In this document: positions 26,474 through 35,796 of the stretch, piece after piece | Position numbering within the stretch: the first letter of the stretch is position 1 | How the letters are laid out: each line of letters begins with the position of its first letter | NCBI GenBank assembly: GCA_028710415.1 | Contig: JAQTUE010000011.1 | Location: 62,001-126,000, forward strand | Reading direction: 5' to 3' | DNA: 64,000 nucleotides | Origin: Paludibacter sp. | GTDB lineage: Bacteria; Bacteroidota; Bacteroidia; Bacteroidales; Paludibacteraceae | The notes under the pieces: generated by a model | Told to the model about the DNA's origin: nothing | What the model saw: only the letters and a program-made list of their open reading frames with translations | Databases searched by the model: none | Translations under genes and position numbers: made by a program

Positions 26474-28531
26474 ATGAAGACAAAACTGATTTCAGCGTTG
26501 ATATTAATCTGTTTTTCCTTATCGCTTTATGCAGTTCAAAACAAAGAAAATACTCCGGGAACCATGAAAAAGAATATCTATATTGAATCAACTTTGGCAG
26601 AGTCAGTAGCCAAATCCATTATTGGTACAGTGGGAGAGAAGTCACGCTTTCGTGTGGAACGTGGAGTAGCACAGGTAGCCGGGTTGTGGCGAAAGGAAGA
26701 TGGAACACCAGAGGAATTCAAAGCATTTTGCAAAACCGGTTTTATAACTGATGATGCACAACTGGATACCTTGTTCTTAAAACTTCAGCGGAACCTTGAA
26801 ATTATCAGCGGTTATTTTCATAAGATTGATTTGCAGCTGAAAGAACCTGTACAGCTTACGGGTTCTGAAATAACACCTTTAGATGAGCTTTTCGGAGGGT
26901 ATGACATTAGTTCGCATCTGGATGAAGACCTGTTTGCTAATAAAATAGCATTTATTGCTGCACTTAATTTCCCGTATTACTCACTGGAAGAGAAAACAAA
27001 AGAAGGCAAACAATGGACACGCAAACAATGGGCGTATGCCCGTATGGGTGACAGGTTTACGATACGAATACCTGCGAATGTCCTGCAAAACCTGTCGCAG
27101 GTGCTTGCTTCGGCCGATTCGTATATTTCAGGTTACAATATCTGTATGGGCAGCCTGCAAAATGCGAAGGGTGAGAAACTTTTCCCTGCAGACATGAAGT
27201 TGATCAGTCACTGGGGTTTGCGTGATGAGCTCAAATCGGATTATTCGGATAAAAAGCATGGTAAAGAGAAACAGGAACTGATTTATTCGGTGATGAAGCG
27301 GATTATCGACCAGTCTATTCCGGCTGATGCTATTAACAGTGATAAATACACCTGGAATCCTGTAACCAATGATCTTTATTCAGCAGGAAAGCAGGTAACT
27401 GTAAAACCTGAGGACAACAAACGTTATGAGATGTTGCTTGCCAGTTTCAGGGCAAATAAGGATCTGGATGCATACACCCCACAATTACCTAATGCATTGG
27501 CACGGAATTTTGACGGTAACATGGAGATTCTCCAACAGGATGTGGAAACATTGTTCAAGGGGCTGCTAACATCTCCTGAAGTAAAAAGAGTGGCTGCATT
27601 AATTCAAAAGAAAGTGGGTCGTAATCTTCGTCCATATGATATCTGGTACAACGGTTTTAAATCAAAACCTGACTTATCGGAAGCTGAATTGAATCAGATT
27701 ACTTCTAAAAAATATCCGAATCCCAAAGCACTGGAAACTGATTTGCCTGAGATACTTATAAAGCTGGGTTGGTCAAGTGAAAAAGCAAAACAAATAGCAT
27801 CATTGGTCAAAGTAGACCCGGCACGTGGTTCAGGTCATGCAACTGGGGCTGTAATGAAGAATGATTATGCCCACCTGCGTACCCGTATTGCTGCAACCGG
27901 AATGGATTACAAAGGTTACAATATTGCAGTCCATGAGTTCGGTCACAACACGGAACAAACCATTACCATGAACGATGTGGATTACTGGATGTTGAGCGGT
28001 GTGCCGAATACTGCTTTTACCGAAGCAGTTGCTTTCATGTTCCAGAAACGGGACCTTGAATTGCTCGGTTTTACCAATACTAATGCTGATACGGAAAACA
28101 ACCTTGCCCTGGATGATTTCTGGTCGTGCTACGAAATTATGGGTGTAGCATTGCTTGATATAGCCACCTGGGAATGGATGTATGCCCACCCGAATGCTAC
28201 ACCACAGGAATTGAAAGAAGCTGTATTATCCAAATCAAAAGAAATCTGGAATACCTATTATGCCGGAGTATTGGGAGGAAAAGATGAGACCATCCTGGCG
28301 ATTTATTCCCACATGATTGATGCACCCCTTTATTTGTCGAATTATCCAATCGGATATCTGATCAGTTTTCAGGTAGAAGGTCGTATGAAAGGAAAATCAA
28401 TGGCTGATGAGATGCAGAGAATGTATACCCAGGGGCGTATAATTCCCCAAATTTGGATGAATAACAGCGTGGGTAAGGATATTTCAGCAGAACCGCTGTT
28501 AGAGGCTGTGAGGACGGCGTTGAAACAGTAG
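26474..28531 (+). CDS. Exported gluzincin-type zinc metallopeptidase, family not assigned
   Basis: About 685 residues. The track starts at a TTG (26468), but ATG 26474 begins a proper signal peptide (MKTKLISALILICFSLSLYA). A zinc site HEFGH is at about residue 487 and a likely third ligand is in AFTEAVAFMF about 30 residues later, the gluzincin arrangement. The rest is helical with no domain that I can name. It is not the HExxGH of M49 dipeptidyl peptidase III, though the size is similar; M3-like is possible. Context with S9 and MBL genes suggests peptide catabolism. Confidence 0.75.
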   Translation: MKTKLISALILICFSLSLYAVQNKENTPGTMKKNIYIESTLAESVAKSIIGTVGEKSRFRVERGVAQVAGLWRKEDGTPEEFKAFCKTGFITDDAQLDTLFLKLQRNLEIISGYFHKIDLQLKEPVQLTGSEITPLDELFGGYDISSHLDEDLFANKIAFIAALNFPYYSLEEKTKEGKQWTRKQWAYARMGDRFTIRIPANVLQNLSQVLASADSYISGYNICMGSLQNAKGEKLFPADMKLISHWGLRDELKSDYSDKKHGKEKQELIYSVMKRIIDQSIPADAINSDKYTWNPVTNDLYSAGKQVTVKPEDNKRYEMLLASFRANKDLDAYTPQLPNALARNFDGNMEILQQDVETLFKGLLTSPEVKRVAALIQKKVGRNLRPYDIWYNGFKSKPDLSEAELNQITSKKYPNPKALETDLPEILIKLGWSSEKAKQIASLVKVDPARGSGHATGAVMKNDYAHLRTRIAATGMDYKGYNIAVHEFGHNTEQTITMNDVDYWMLSGVPNTAFTEAVAFMFQKRDLELLGFTNTNADTENNLALDDFWSCYEIMGVALLDIATWEWMYAHPNATPQELKEAVLSKSKEIWNTYYAGVLGGKDETILAIYSHMIDAPLYLSNYPIGYLISFQVEGRMKGKSMADEMQRMYTQGRIIPQIWMNNSVGKDISAEPLLEAVRTALKQ

Positions 28532-28669
28532 GTAGTCATTAGTAAGTAGTAGGTAGAAAGAATTTAAGCTGGTAAGTGAATGAATGCATAGTAATACCAG
28601 TTTATAACGGATATGTTCTTCATTAAAAAATAATGAGTGCGGACTTTTCAATTAGAAATAGAAGAAAAA

Positions 28670-29512
28670 ATGATAAAAGACATAGAAAAAGTAATCAGAT
28701 TACGTAAATCAATACGGACATTTACGAATATCGATATTGAACCAGAAAAGAAGCAGTTGATCCTGGATTTTATGAAGGATAACTCAGTGGGTATATTTGG
28801 CAATAAAGTCGATTTTTACTGGATAGATGGCAGTTCCGATAAATTTAAAGATGTAAAGCTCGGAACGTATGGTGTTATTTCCGGGACTAAATGTTTTATA
28901 GTCGGGAAAGTCAGGGATTCGGATAAAAACTTTGAGGATTTCGGGTATTGCATGGAAAAACTGGTGCTGTATTGTGCCCAGTTAAATATAGGGACCTGCT
29001 GGATGGGTGGTACGTACAAGAAAACTGCTTTTTCAACTGCCGTCGATTTAAAGGATGATGAACTTATTCCGGCAGTTACTCCAATCGGTTATTTTGGAAC
29101 CAGGAAACGAACGATTGATAAAATGTTCAGGCATTTTGCCGGATCGGATAACCGCAAACCCTTTGAGGAATTGTTCTTCTCCGGAACATTCTTACAGCAA
29201 CTTTCCCAAAAAGAGAAGGAAACCTATGGGTACTTCCTTGAAATGGTTCGTTTGGCACCTTCTGCATCCAATAAACAACCCTGGAGGGTTGTAGTGATCG
29301 AAAAGGTGCTGCATTTCTTCCTCAAACGAACGCCTAATTACAATAAAACCATACTGCATTCTGATCTGCAACGGGTGGACATGGGTATTGCCATATCGCA
29401 TTTGGAACTGGCATTAAACGAAAAAAACATATCGCACAAGTGGATCGTTCGTAATCCGGACCTTGATTTGGATGAGATGACGGAGTATATTGCAAGCTGT
29501 GAGATACATTAA
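28670..29512 (+). CDS. Nitroreductase-family protein (TM1586 type)
   Basis: About 280 residues. Two half-domains of the FMN-dependent nitroreductase fold are visible: VIRLRKSIRTFTN near the start and a second SASNKQPWRVVVIEK near residue 205, as in the TM1586-like nitroreductase family. Most members are NAD(P)H oxidoreductases of unknown substrate. The track start is a GTG (28637), but ATG 28670 (MIKDIEKVIRL) fits family starts better. It stands alone, without an obvious operon partner. Confidence 0.82.
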   Translation: MIKDIEKVIRLRKSIRTFTNIDIEPEKKQLILDFMKDNSVGIFGNKVDFYWIDGSSDKFKDVKLGTYGVISGTKCFIVGKVRDSDKNFEDFGYCMEKLVLYCAQLNIGTCWMGGTYKKTAFSTAVDLKDDELIPAVTPIGYFGTRKRTIDKMFRHFAGSDNRKPFEELFFSGTFLQQLSQKEKETYGYFLEMVRLAPSASNKQPWRVVVIEKVLHFFLKRTPNYNKTILHSDLQRVDMGIAISHLELALNEKNISHKWIVRNPDLDLDEMTEYIASCEIH

Positions 29513-29819
29513 TTCTAAACTTAAATAATCAAATAACATTTAAAAAAGAAATCAAAATATCTCAAATATATTATATGCAGTCAACAAGTTACATATAATT
29601 CGGTTGTAAATTTAAATCTATTGAGATTTGAACAAACAATGCTCTGATTTATTTTAATAGACAGTCAAGATAAAATGTTTAATAAAGAAAGGATGAAGTG
29701 AAAGACAAAAAAGAATAAACCCGTTTGATAATACTTCTTCTTTAACAAGAGCAGGTGCATTGCAATTCGTAGATTTAAAAAATAAAAGAGATTGATTTAA
29801 ACTAAAAATTAAAATACTT
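29513..29819. other. AT-rich intergenic stretch, nothing recognised
   Basis: About 300 bp without coding signal, strong hairpins or repeats that I can support. Confidence 0.5.
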
Positions 29820-30260
29820 ATGAAACTTATAGCCAAAGCAACTATCCAGATTCAAAAACCGATTGAAGATGTTTTTGAAGCCATTGTGAATCCAGAAAAG
29901 ATGAAAATGTATTTTATCTCGGAAAGCAGTGGACGATTGGAAACAGGAAAAGAATTAATATGGAAGTTTCCAGAATTTTCTGACGAATGTATTGTCAAGG
30001 AAATTAAGATTGAAACCAATTGTTCCGTTTCATTTGTTTGGGACCCGGAAACCATTGTGAAAATCGAATTGGAAACACAACCCGACAAAAGTACAGTCGT
30101 AAAAGTAACTGAAGATGGAAAAGTATTCAATGAAGATAACCTGAAATGGGTTATTGGAAATACTGAAGGTTGGGCAAATTTCCTTTCTTGTATGAAGGCC
30201 TATCTGGAATATGGAATACAACTTCGTAAAGGAGCATTTGAGTTTATGAGAAAAAATTGA
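29820..30260 (+). CDS. SRPBCC (AHSA1/START-like) protein
   Basis: 146-residue cytosolic protein of the Bet v 1-like fold: KATIQIQKPIEDVFEAIVNPEKM at the start, a beta-sheet with ETGKELIWKFPEF, and a C-terminal helix GWANFLSCMKAYLEYG. These proteins bind hydrophobic ligands or act as Hsp90-ATPase activator-like modules; the function of this one is unknown. Monocistronic as far as seen. Confidence 0.85.
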   Translation: MKLIAKATIQIQKPIEDVFEAIVNPEKMKMYFISESSGRLETGKELIWKFPEFSDECIVKEIKIETNCSVSFVWDPETIVKIELETQPDKSTVVKVTEDGKVFNEDNLKWVIGNTEGWANFLSCMKAYLEYGIQLRKGAFEFMRKN

Positions 30261-30400
30261 AAATGTCCGACAATGAAAACATGGTCCTAATAGGCTTATT
30301 TTAACTGGCTGTTGAATCATACTAAGCAGTATTTGCTTCTGATACCTTTCATAACAAAATGCTCATAGCTTCACTTGTTATCATTCAATCTAAAAAGAAT

Positions 30401-30907
30401 ATGAGAACAAAAACATTATTGACGATTTTACTTTGCCTAAGCTTTACTTTTGTTTTAGCACAAAACGAAAAGCCTTATAGAGATGCATACACTTTAAGAC
30501 TCCCTGTAGATGGAAAACAATTCTATGAACAGAAACTCGAGAAATCACCCTATTTTGTGAAAGAAAATATACTTCAACTGTATCCGGAAGAAAAACTATT
30601 TATTGAAGTTGAGATAACTAAAAATAAAATAACCTCCATGAAAGTTGTGAAAGAGAATCTTAATCCTGAAAAAACTATCAAAATTGATTTTACTCAGTCT
30701 ATCAGCAACAGAAAAAATGAATACATGAAGTTGGAAATCGTGAATCCATTTAAAAAAGATATTGAGTACAAGGCACTGATGTATATTCTTGGTCATGATA
30801 AATGGATTGAAACAAATGTATATCCTGTCAGGGCGAAATTGACAGGAATAGAAATGTGGAATGACTTGATAATAACTCTTGCCTTATCAGACTGGAAATT
30901 AAAATAA
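30401..30907 (+). CDS. Exported hypothetical protein
   Basis: About 168 residues with a clear signal peptide (MRTKTLLTILLCLSFTFVLAQ) from ATG 30401; the track's earlier ATG (30359) would place the signal peptide internally. The mature part is mixed alpha/beta, Lys-rich, with the word MKLEIVNPFKKDIEYKALMYI near 105-125. I do not recognise a family. Probably periplasmic. Convergent with the flippase gene across a hairpin. Confidence 0.7.
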   Translation: MRTKTLLTILLCLSFTFVLAQNEKPYRDAYTLRLPVDGKQFYEQKLEKSPYFVKENILQLYPEEKLFIEVEITKNKITSMKVVKENLNPEKTIKIDFTQSISNRKNEYMKLEIVNPFKKDIEYKALMYILGHDKWIETNVYPVRAKLTGIEMWNDLIITLALSDWKLK

Positions 30908-30915
30908 AGAAATAC

Positions 30916-30946
30916 TAATTCACGATACTATTATTCGTGGAATTTA
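30916..30946. terminator. Hairpin between convergent genes
   Basis: AATTCACGA pairs with TCGTGGAATT (one bulged G). It lies between two converging genes and probably terminates both. Confidence 0.5.
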
Positions 30947-30968
30947 AAATCTGTTTAAGAATTTCAGC

Positions 30969-32240
30969 TTACATTTCATTTCTTGCTTTCCTGAAAAAAT
31001 ACCTGGAACATAAAATATAAACAAAACCTCCCAAAACAGAAGAATAGGCAGCACCCATTAATCCAAAGAAATAAAGCGAAATACTTATGACGATAAGATT
31101 AAATACGAGGGTAATTAAACTTGTATAGACATTGTACTGTATTTTTCCTAATCCAAATATTGCACCATTCTGAAGCTGTGACAACAAACGAAGACTCCAA
31201 CCGATTGCTAAGTATGGGAAATATTGCAATGAAGGATCATATTTCCCATTAAAAATAAAGTGAAGAAAAAAGGGAATGAATAGTAAAACCCCCAGTAAAG
31301 AAATTGCAATGATAATGTACAGTAGTTTGTTGTATTGTTTGAATGCTTGTAAGAATTCACTTTTTTGTTGTGATAACGAAGAAAAATAGGGAATTGTAAT
31401 TTGCTGTACGGTACTTGGAATTATTTTTAAAACAACAGTAATTGTTAATGCGAAACTGTAAAATCCGATTTGATTCATATCCCGAATAAAAAAGCTGATC
31501 AATAAAATGTCAACATAAGCCGATATGTCTGATAATAAATAGGCTAACATGGATGTTTTGGCATATTTCCAGTGAATAGAAAATTGAGACAAGTTTTTAA
31601 TTGAGAAAGTCTTGATAGCTGAAAAAGAACTATAATGCCTGAAACAGACAAATAACATGAGAATGAAACTTAAGTTATAAGCCACATAATATCCTTTTAT
31701 TCCCGCCCAGTAGGTTAATAATACTATTGCAATTATGGATATGATTTTGTTCGATATTGTTAAGTTTGACAATAGTTTTATTTTCTTAATAGCCTGAAAG
31801 TAAGAAACAAAAACCATAAATACAGAATTGCTTATAATCGGAAATAGTCCAAGTGGGATGAGCCATTGAATTAGTTTATCTGATGAAAACAGCCCGTAAA
31901 AGTTTAAAATCAGGATAATAATATACAGGCTAATTGTAGAAATAATGGTAAGCAATAAAGCAGATTGAAGAAAAGATTTTTTTTCTTCCTCAGTCCTGTT
32001 TTCGGAACAGAGTTTAAGGGTTGAAGAATTAAAGCCCATACCTGCTACTATGGAAAAAATGGTCAGGTAGGTTTGTACGATTTTTATGCGCCCAATATCC
32101 CCCGGTGATAATATCCCTGCTACAAAAAGTTGTGATCCAAAAGCAACAACCTGGATAAGCAAATTAGCCGATAATAAATGGAAAAACCCTTTATTATTTA
32201 TATTCCTGATTGTGTTTTTTACAGCAATGTTCTTAAACAT
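30969..32240 (-). CDS. Polysaccharide flippase (Wzx / MATE-like, oligosaccharide translocase)
   Basis: 423-residue polytopic membrane protein with about 12 transmembrane helices and the N-terminal pattern of polysaccharide biosynthesis exporters (ANLLIQVVAFGSQLFVAGILSPGDIGRIKIVQTY). It would flip lipid-linked glycan units across the inner membrane. It is the last gene of a reverse-strand set with a glycosyltransferase and a GNAT/FemAB-like gene, so it belongs to a surface-glycan cluster of which only this end is in view. Confidence 0.88.
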   Translation of the reverse strand: MFKNIAVKNTIRNINNKGFFHLLSANLLIQVVAFGSQLFVAGILSPGDIGRIKIVQTYLTIFSIVAGMGFNSSTLKLCSENRTEEEKKSFLQSALLLTIISTISLYIIILILNFYGLFSSDKLIQWLIPLGLFPIISNSVFMVFVSYFQAIKKIKLLSNLTISNKIISIIAIVLLTYWAGIKGYYVAYNLSFILMLFVCFRHYSSFSAIKTFSIKNLSQFSIHWKYAKTSMLAYLLSDISAYVDILLISFFIRDMNQIGFYSFALTITVVLKIIPSTVQQITIPYFSSLSQQKSEFLQAFKQYNKLLYIIIAISLLGVLLFIPFFLHFIFNGKYDPSLQYFPYLAIGWSLRLLSQLQNGAIFGLGKIQYNVYTSLITLVFNLIVISISLYFFGLMGAAYSSVLGGFVYILCSRYFFRKARNEM

Positions 32241-32318
32241 TTTAACTTATTTGTTGGTTGGTAATAAGGGTATTGTATGTATTAAATGTCTAATTGCCTG
32301 TTGAATAATCAGATTCTA

Positions 32319-33458
32319 TTATTTTCTGAAATGTGATTCAATAAACGAAATGAAATTTTGTTCAACGGCTTTCCAGTTATAGGTTGATTTTGAGATGGCC
32401 AATGCATTTGCAGCATGTTCAGCATATAAATTTGGATTATCGATATATTCCTTAATGTGCCCGGCAATGGATTCAACATCGGTCGGATCGCACAAATATC
32501 CGAAGTCTATGTTTTTTATTTCCCTGCGGATGGCCTTCAGGTTTGAATACAGTACAGGCCTGCCGCATGCCAGGTAATAAAACAGTTTGATAGGCAGGCA
32601 ATGCGTATTTTCAAAATCAATAATGCGTAAATCCAGAAACAGGTCGGTATTCCCGATGGCCTTGCAATATTCAGAGAATGGCAAAGTCTTTATCACAGTG
32701 ACCTGCACATTCGCAGGCAATCCGGATTGTAAATTGTTGAAACGGTAACGGTTTTCCTTATTTTGGAAATTACCTATGATTTTCAATTTAAACTTAATCT
32801 CAGGACTTCTTATTCCGGCTGTTTTAATGGCTCCCATCACAGCATCAATCCCTTTGTCCTGATTTATCTTGCCGGTATACAACAGGTTCATTTCTGACGT
32901 GATTTCCCGAAGCGGGTAATTTTCAATATATTCCAGGTCCGGGTAATAGGGTAGTTTGCAAACCCTCTTCCAGAAATATATACTCCTGTATTCAAGCGAT
33001 TTATAATACTCTCCAAAAATAAAACTATCGGCTGCCAAACCTGCTGACAGGTTGGCCATCAGCAGTACAAAATAGCGGACCAGTTTTTGATACCCTTTGA
33101 AACGTTGTAAATGTATTTTTGAGGGGTACCATTCGGTGACATCATAAATTATTTTGACCCGGTGGGTTGCCCTGTAAGTATTTGTTGACAATACGGCTAA
33201 CGGTGAATCACAGATGATGATATCAGGTGAAAAAGCTTTGAGGTAGGCTGTAATCTTATTGACTTTTTCAATACGATCCAGGTTGCTGTCATTAAAGGAA
33301 TTGATGGTGATGTTGTCAAGTTCTTTATAACATGCTTCCTTGGTGGAAATGATTTGTATGGTATACCCATGCTCAGCTAAACTTTTAGCCTGATGATAAA
33401 AAACTCTATCATCGTATGAATTGTGCCAGGTATTCAGAAGGACTATTTTTTTTGACAT
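32319..33458 (-). CDS. Glycosyltransferase, GT-B fold (family 4-like)
   Basis: 379-residue cytosolic or membrane-associated transferase. The N-terminal Rossmann domain begins IVLLNTWHNSYDDRVFYHQAKSL, and the C-terminal donor-binding domain shows MNLLYTGKINQDKGIDAVMGA near 200 and the GRPVLYSN-type sugar-nucleotide loop near 310. The donor and acceptor are unknown. It starts 2 bp after the stop of the GNAT-like gene and precedes the flippase. Confidence 0.88.
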   Translation of the reverse strand: MSKKIVLLNTWHNSYDDRVFYHQAKSLAEHGYTIQIISTKEACYKELDNITINSFNDSNLDRIEKVNKITAYLKAFSPDIIICDSPLAVLSTNTYRATHRVKIIYDVTEWYPSKIHLQRFKGYQKLVRYFVLLMANLSAGLAADSFIFGEYYKSLEYRSIYFWKRVCKLPYYPDLEYIENYPLREITSEMNLLYTGKINQDKGIDAVMGAIKTAGIRSPEIKFKLKIIGNFQNKENRYRFNNLQSGLPANVQVTVIKTLPFSEYCKAIGNTDLFLDLRIIDFENTHCLPIKLFYYLACGRPVLYSNLKAIRREIKNIDFGYLCDPTDVESIAGHIKEYIDNPNLYAEHAANALAISKSTYNWKAVEQNFISFIESHFRK

Positions 33459-33460
33459 AA

Positions 33461-34348
33461 TTATCGGGATGATCGGCCTATTAAAAACGAAGGCCTGAAC
33501 TTTTTTAGTATATAGTATGGATGATATTTTGCACCAAAGCCCTTGTACAGGCGGGCAACACCTTCAATTCTTGATCCTTCGAAATCGAGCAGTTTATCCT
33601 TGCCCGCTTCGTTCCGGATAATGGTGTCAATCAGTAAAAACATGGCTGATGCTTCCTTCCCGTGTGGATTTGAGACCGGCAGCAGGTAGGTAATACGATT
33701 GCCCGTATTGAGTACACACAGTCCGGCTATCAGTTCTTGCTTTTCATCATAAACGCCGTATAAGGTTAATGCTTTTTCGTCAATCCCTTTATGGATGAGC
33801 TTTTCCAGGACAGGTTCCTTGGGTGACAAAAAGTTTTTTTCGACGGAGAAATAAAACGATAAAAAGGTTTCAACACTTAAATCAGACTCCACCGTAAGCT
33901 TTGATTTTAAAGCTTTATCCAGGTTCCGCTTCGTGTTTTTGGAAAAGGCTTTTCGCAACAAATCATACGGATGCAACAGGCTCAGAATGAAATTAGGGAA
34001 AATAAGGGCTTTCACGTAGAAGTTGGCCTCGTTTAGGTTCAACTCATAACTGAAATAGGGAATTTGTTTGATAAACTCTTCTACAATCTTCTCATTAATG
34101 GTTTTTTTTGAGAAAATGCCCAATTGCTGGGTTAGAACGGGTTGTACCAGATAGGGAATCCCATAGCGGCTTTTCACCGGCAAGGGCATGATGTATTCAT
34201 AATCCTCGCTTACCAATGCTTCCCATTCAGGCGAAACAATGTCCAGATACCACGAAAATGCATACGTCAAGTGATTGTGCGCCTGTGCGATACAGGTATC
34301 CCAGCGGTTATAGTCAATTGTTTTGTTTCGTAGATGAATTATCTGCAT
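33461..34348 (-). CDS. GNAT / FemAB-like acyltransferase of a glycan cluster
   Basis: 295-residue protein with the layout of FemAB-like double-GNAT proteins common in Bacteroidota polysaccharide clusters. The C-terminal half carries LYGVYDEKQELIAGLCVLN and LLDFEGSRIEGVARLYKGFGAKYHPYY, the latter being a hallmark of the family. It probably transfers an acyl or aminoacyl group to a sugar or lipid-linked intermediate. It is the first visible gene of the three-gene reverse operon. Confidence 0.8.
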   Translation of the reverse strand: MQIIHLRNKTIDYNRWDTCIAQAHNHLTYAFSWYLDIVSPEWEALVSEDYEYIMPLPVKSRYGIPYLVQPVLTQQLGIFSKKTINEKIVEEFIKQIPYFSYELNLNEANFYVKALIFPNFILSLLHPYDLLRKAFSKNTKRNLDKALKSKLTVESDLSVETFLSFYFSVEKNFLSPKEPVLEKLIHKGIDEKALTLYGVYDEKQELIAGLCVLNTGNRITYLLPVSNPHGKEASAMFLLIDTIIRNEAGKDKLLDFEGSRIEGVARLYKGFGAKYHPYYILKKFRPSFLIGRSSR

Positions 34349-34622
34349 TGGTAGGGTTTAACAAACATCAACACAAAAGTAATTGATTTTTACATTAAAA
34401 CAGCATGATTGAGCTGTTAATTTATTTAGTCGTACCCGGAACCTTTAAATGATGCCTTTTATATTCCTACAAACATACTGCGGATTTATTTTCTGCGTTT
34501 TAAGCAAACAGGGTGGGCGTGAAGCTTCAATCCAGACAGCCAGCTTTGGGTTGAACTGAAATATCAGACGGAAAGTTCGACATTATTTGTTGAGTCCCTA
34601 ACTTGGTCAAGCCATAATTAAG

Positions 34623-34720
34623 ATTAGAACGCGGATGGTACATTCCGGTTTTCGGAATATACGCAGATTTGGCGGATGGAACATTCCGGTTTTCGGAATT
34701 AAAAACGGATTATAAAAATA
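34623..34720. repeat. Partial palindromic element (copy D) carrying two 22-bp hairpin insertions
   Basis: TTAGAACGCGGAT...ATACGCAGATTTGGCGGAT...AAAACGGAT matches the left half of copies A/B, but two near-identical 22-bp segments containing ATTCCGGTTTTCGGAAT (34643-34659 and 34683-34699) interrupt it, each directly after the word GCGGAT. Confidence 0.85.
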
Positions 34721-34856
34721 CTACGTATTTTGATTTTAAGACCTTATATGGAATAGTGTGAATAAAATAGTTAGAAGATAATTCTGTAATATTGTGCCAA
34801 AAAATACACGAAATTGAGAGTTAAGATACTAACTAAATGTTCACTTTGATACTACC

Positions 34857-35034
34857 ATGATGTCGTCATGATGTCGCTGATAATCCATATATAATCCAAT
34901 AATAATCCATATATGATCCATATATAATCCATACTTATATAAAGATGGAATATATATGGATTATTATTGGATTACTATTTTGTTATTAAAAAGTTATCAG
35001 CGACATCGTGGTGACATCATAGCGACATCGTCAC
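34857..35034. repeat. Long two-block inverted repeat
   Basis: GATGTCGCTGATAA (34870-34883) pairs with TTATCAGCGACATC (34994-35007). A 23-bp block at 34892-34914 pairs perfectly with 34952-34974. The arms also contain direct copies of TAATCCATATAT. A cruciform or RNA hairpin is possible. Outer ends repeat GATGTCGTCATGATGTCG. Confidence 0.88.
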
Positions 35035-35041
35035 AAGTTCA

Positions 35042-35125
35042 ATGTTTGAAGAGTTTGAAAGGTTTGAAGAGTTTGAAAGGTTTGAAGAGTTTGAAAGGTT
35101 TGAAGAGTTTGAAAAGTTTGGGAGT
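35042..35125. repeat. 18-bp tandem repeat GAAGAGTTTGAAAGGTTT
   Basis: About four and a half direct units upstream of the bactofilin promoter. Unlike other arrays in the window, no inverted arm is seen. Confidence 0.88.
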
Positions 35126-35257
35126 CTGGAGGTGAAGTAGCACTGGTGGGTAATCGGATACAGATTTTTCAGGCGGAATGAAAATCATTTTGCTTCTCAG
35201 GATACAAGGCTTTCAACGCATTCTGTAACAAATGTAAAATATTTTTCCGGGATTTAT

Positions 35258-35288
35258 TTTGTTATTCAGAAAGAAATCTGTAATTTTG
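35258..35288 (+). promoter_or_regulatory. Promoter of the bactofilin gene
   Basis: TTTG (35258-35261), a 19-nt spacer and TAATTTTG (35281-35288) form an ideal Bacteroidota promoter, 30 nt before the ATG. Confidence 0.8.
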
Positions 35289-35318
35289 AACGTTCAAAAT
35301 AAAGTTAACTAAATACAT

Positions 35319-35681
35319 ATGGCTAAAGAAGTAGTAACGAATACAGGAGCAATGTATAATGCATTGACAAACGGAAGTAAGATTGTAGGTAAGATAGTTG
35401 CAGACAGTGATTTCCGGATTGATGGAGATGTAGAAGGAACAATAACCTGTAACGGAAAAGTAGTCATTGGTCAAAAAGGTTATCTCAAAGGTTCAATATC
35501 CTGTGTGAATGCTGAAATCATTGGTACTGTCGAAGGGGATATTGTGGTGACGGAGACTCTGTCATTACGAAGTACCGCAGTAATCCGGGGAGAAGTAAGG
35601 ACAAGGACATTAATGGTAGAGCCAAACGCAGTATTCGATGGGACTTGCTCTATGAAGGACTCCGCATTAGCATCAGAATAA
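35319..35681 (+). CDS. Bactofilin (polymer-forming cytoskeletal protein)
   Basis: 120-residue protein with the single bactofilin beta-helix: KIVGKIVADSDFRIDGDVEGTITCNGKVVIGQKGYLKGSISC, with Gly and Val/Ile at regular spacing. Bactofilins polymerise without nucleotides and organise cell shape or envelope enzymes. The N-terminal 20 residues are a short flexible tail. It is monocistronic, between its own promoter and a strong terminator; the usual M23 peptidase partner is not adjacent. Confidence 0.93.
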   Translation: MAKEVVTNTGAMYNALTNGSKIVGKIVADSDFRIDGDVEGTITCNGKVVIGQKGYLKGSISCVNAEIIGTVEGDIVVTETLSLRSTAVIRGEVRTRTLMVEPNAVFDGTCSMKDSALASE

Positions 35682-35738
35682 AAAACAGTTACAGATAAAA
35701 CAATTAAGCAGTATTACTGTTTTGAAGAATATAAATAC

Positions 35739-35772
35739 AACGTTGAAGTAAATCCTACTTCAACGTTTTTAT
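35739..35772 (+). terminator. Terminator after bactofilin
   Basis: AACGTTGAAGTA-AATCC-TACTTCAACGTT, a perfect 12-bp stem followed by TTTTATTT. Confidence 0.88.
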
Positions 35773-35796
35773 TTCAGGTTTATTAAACAAGATTAT

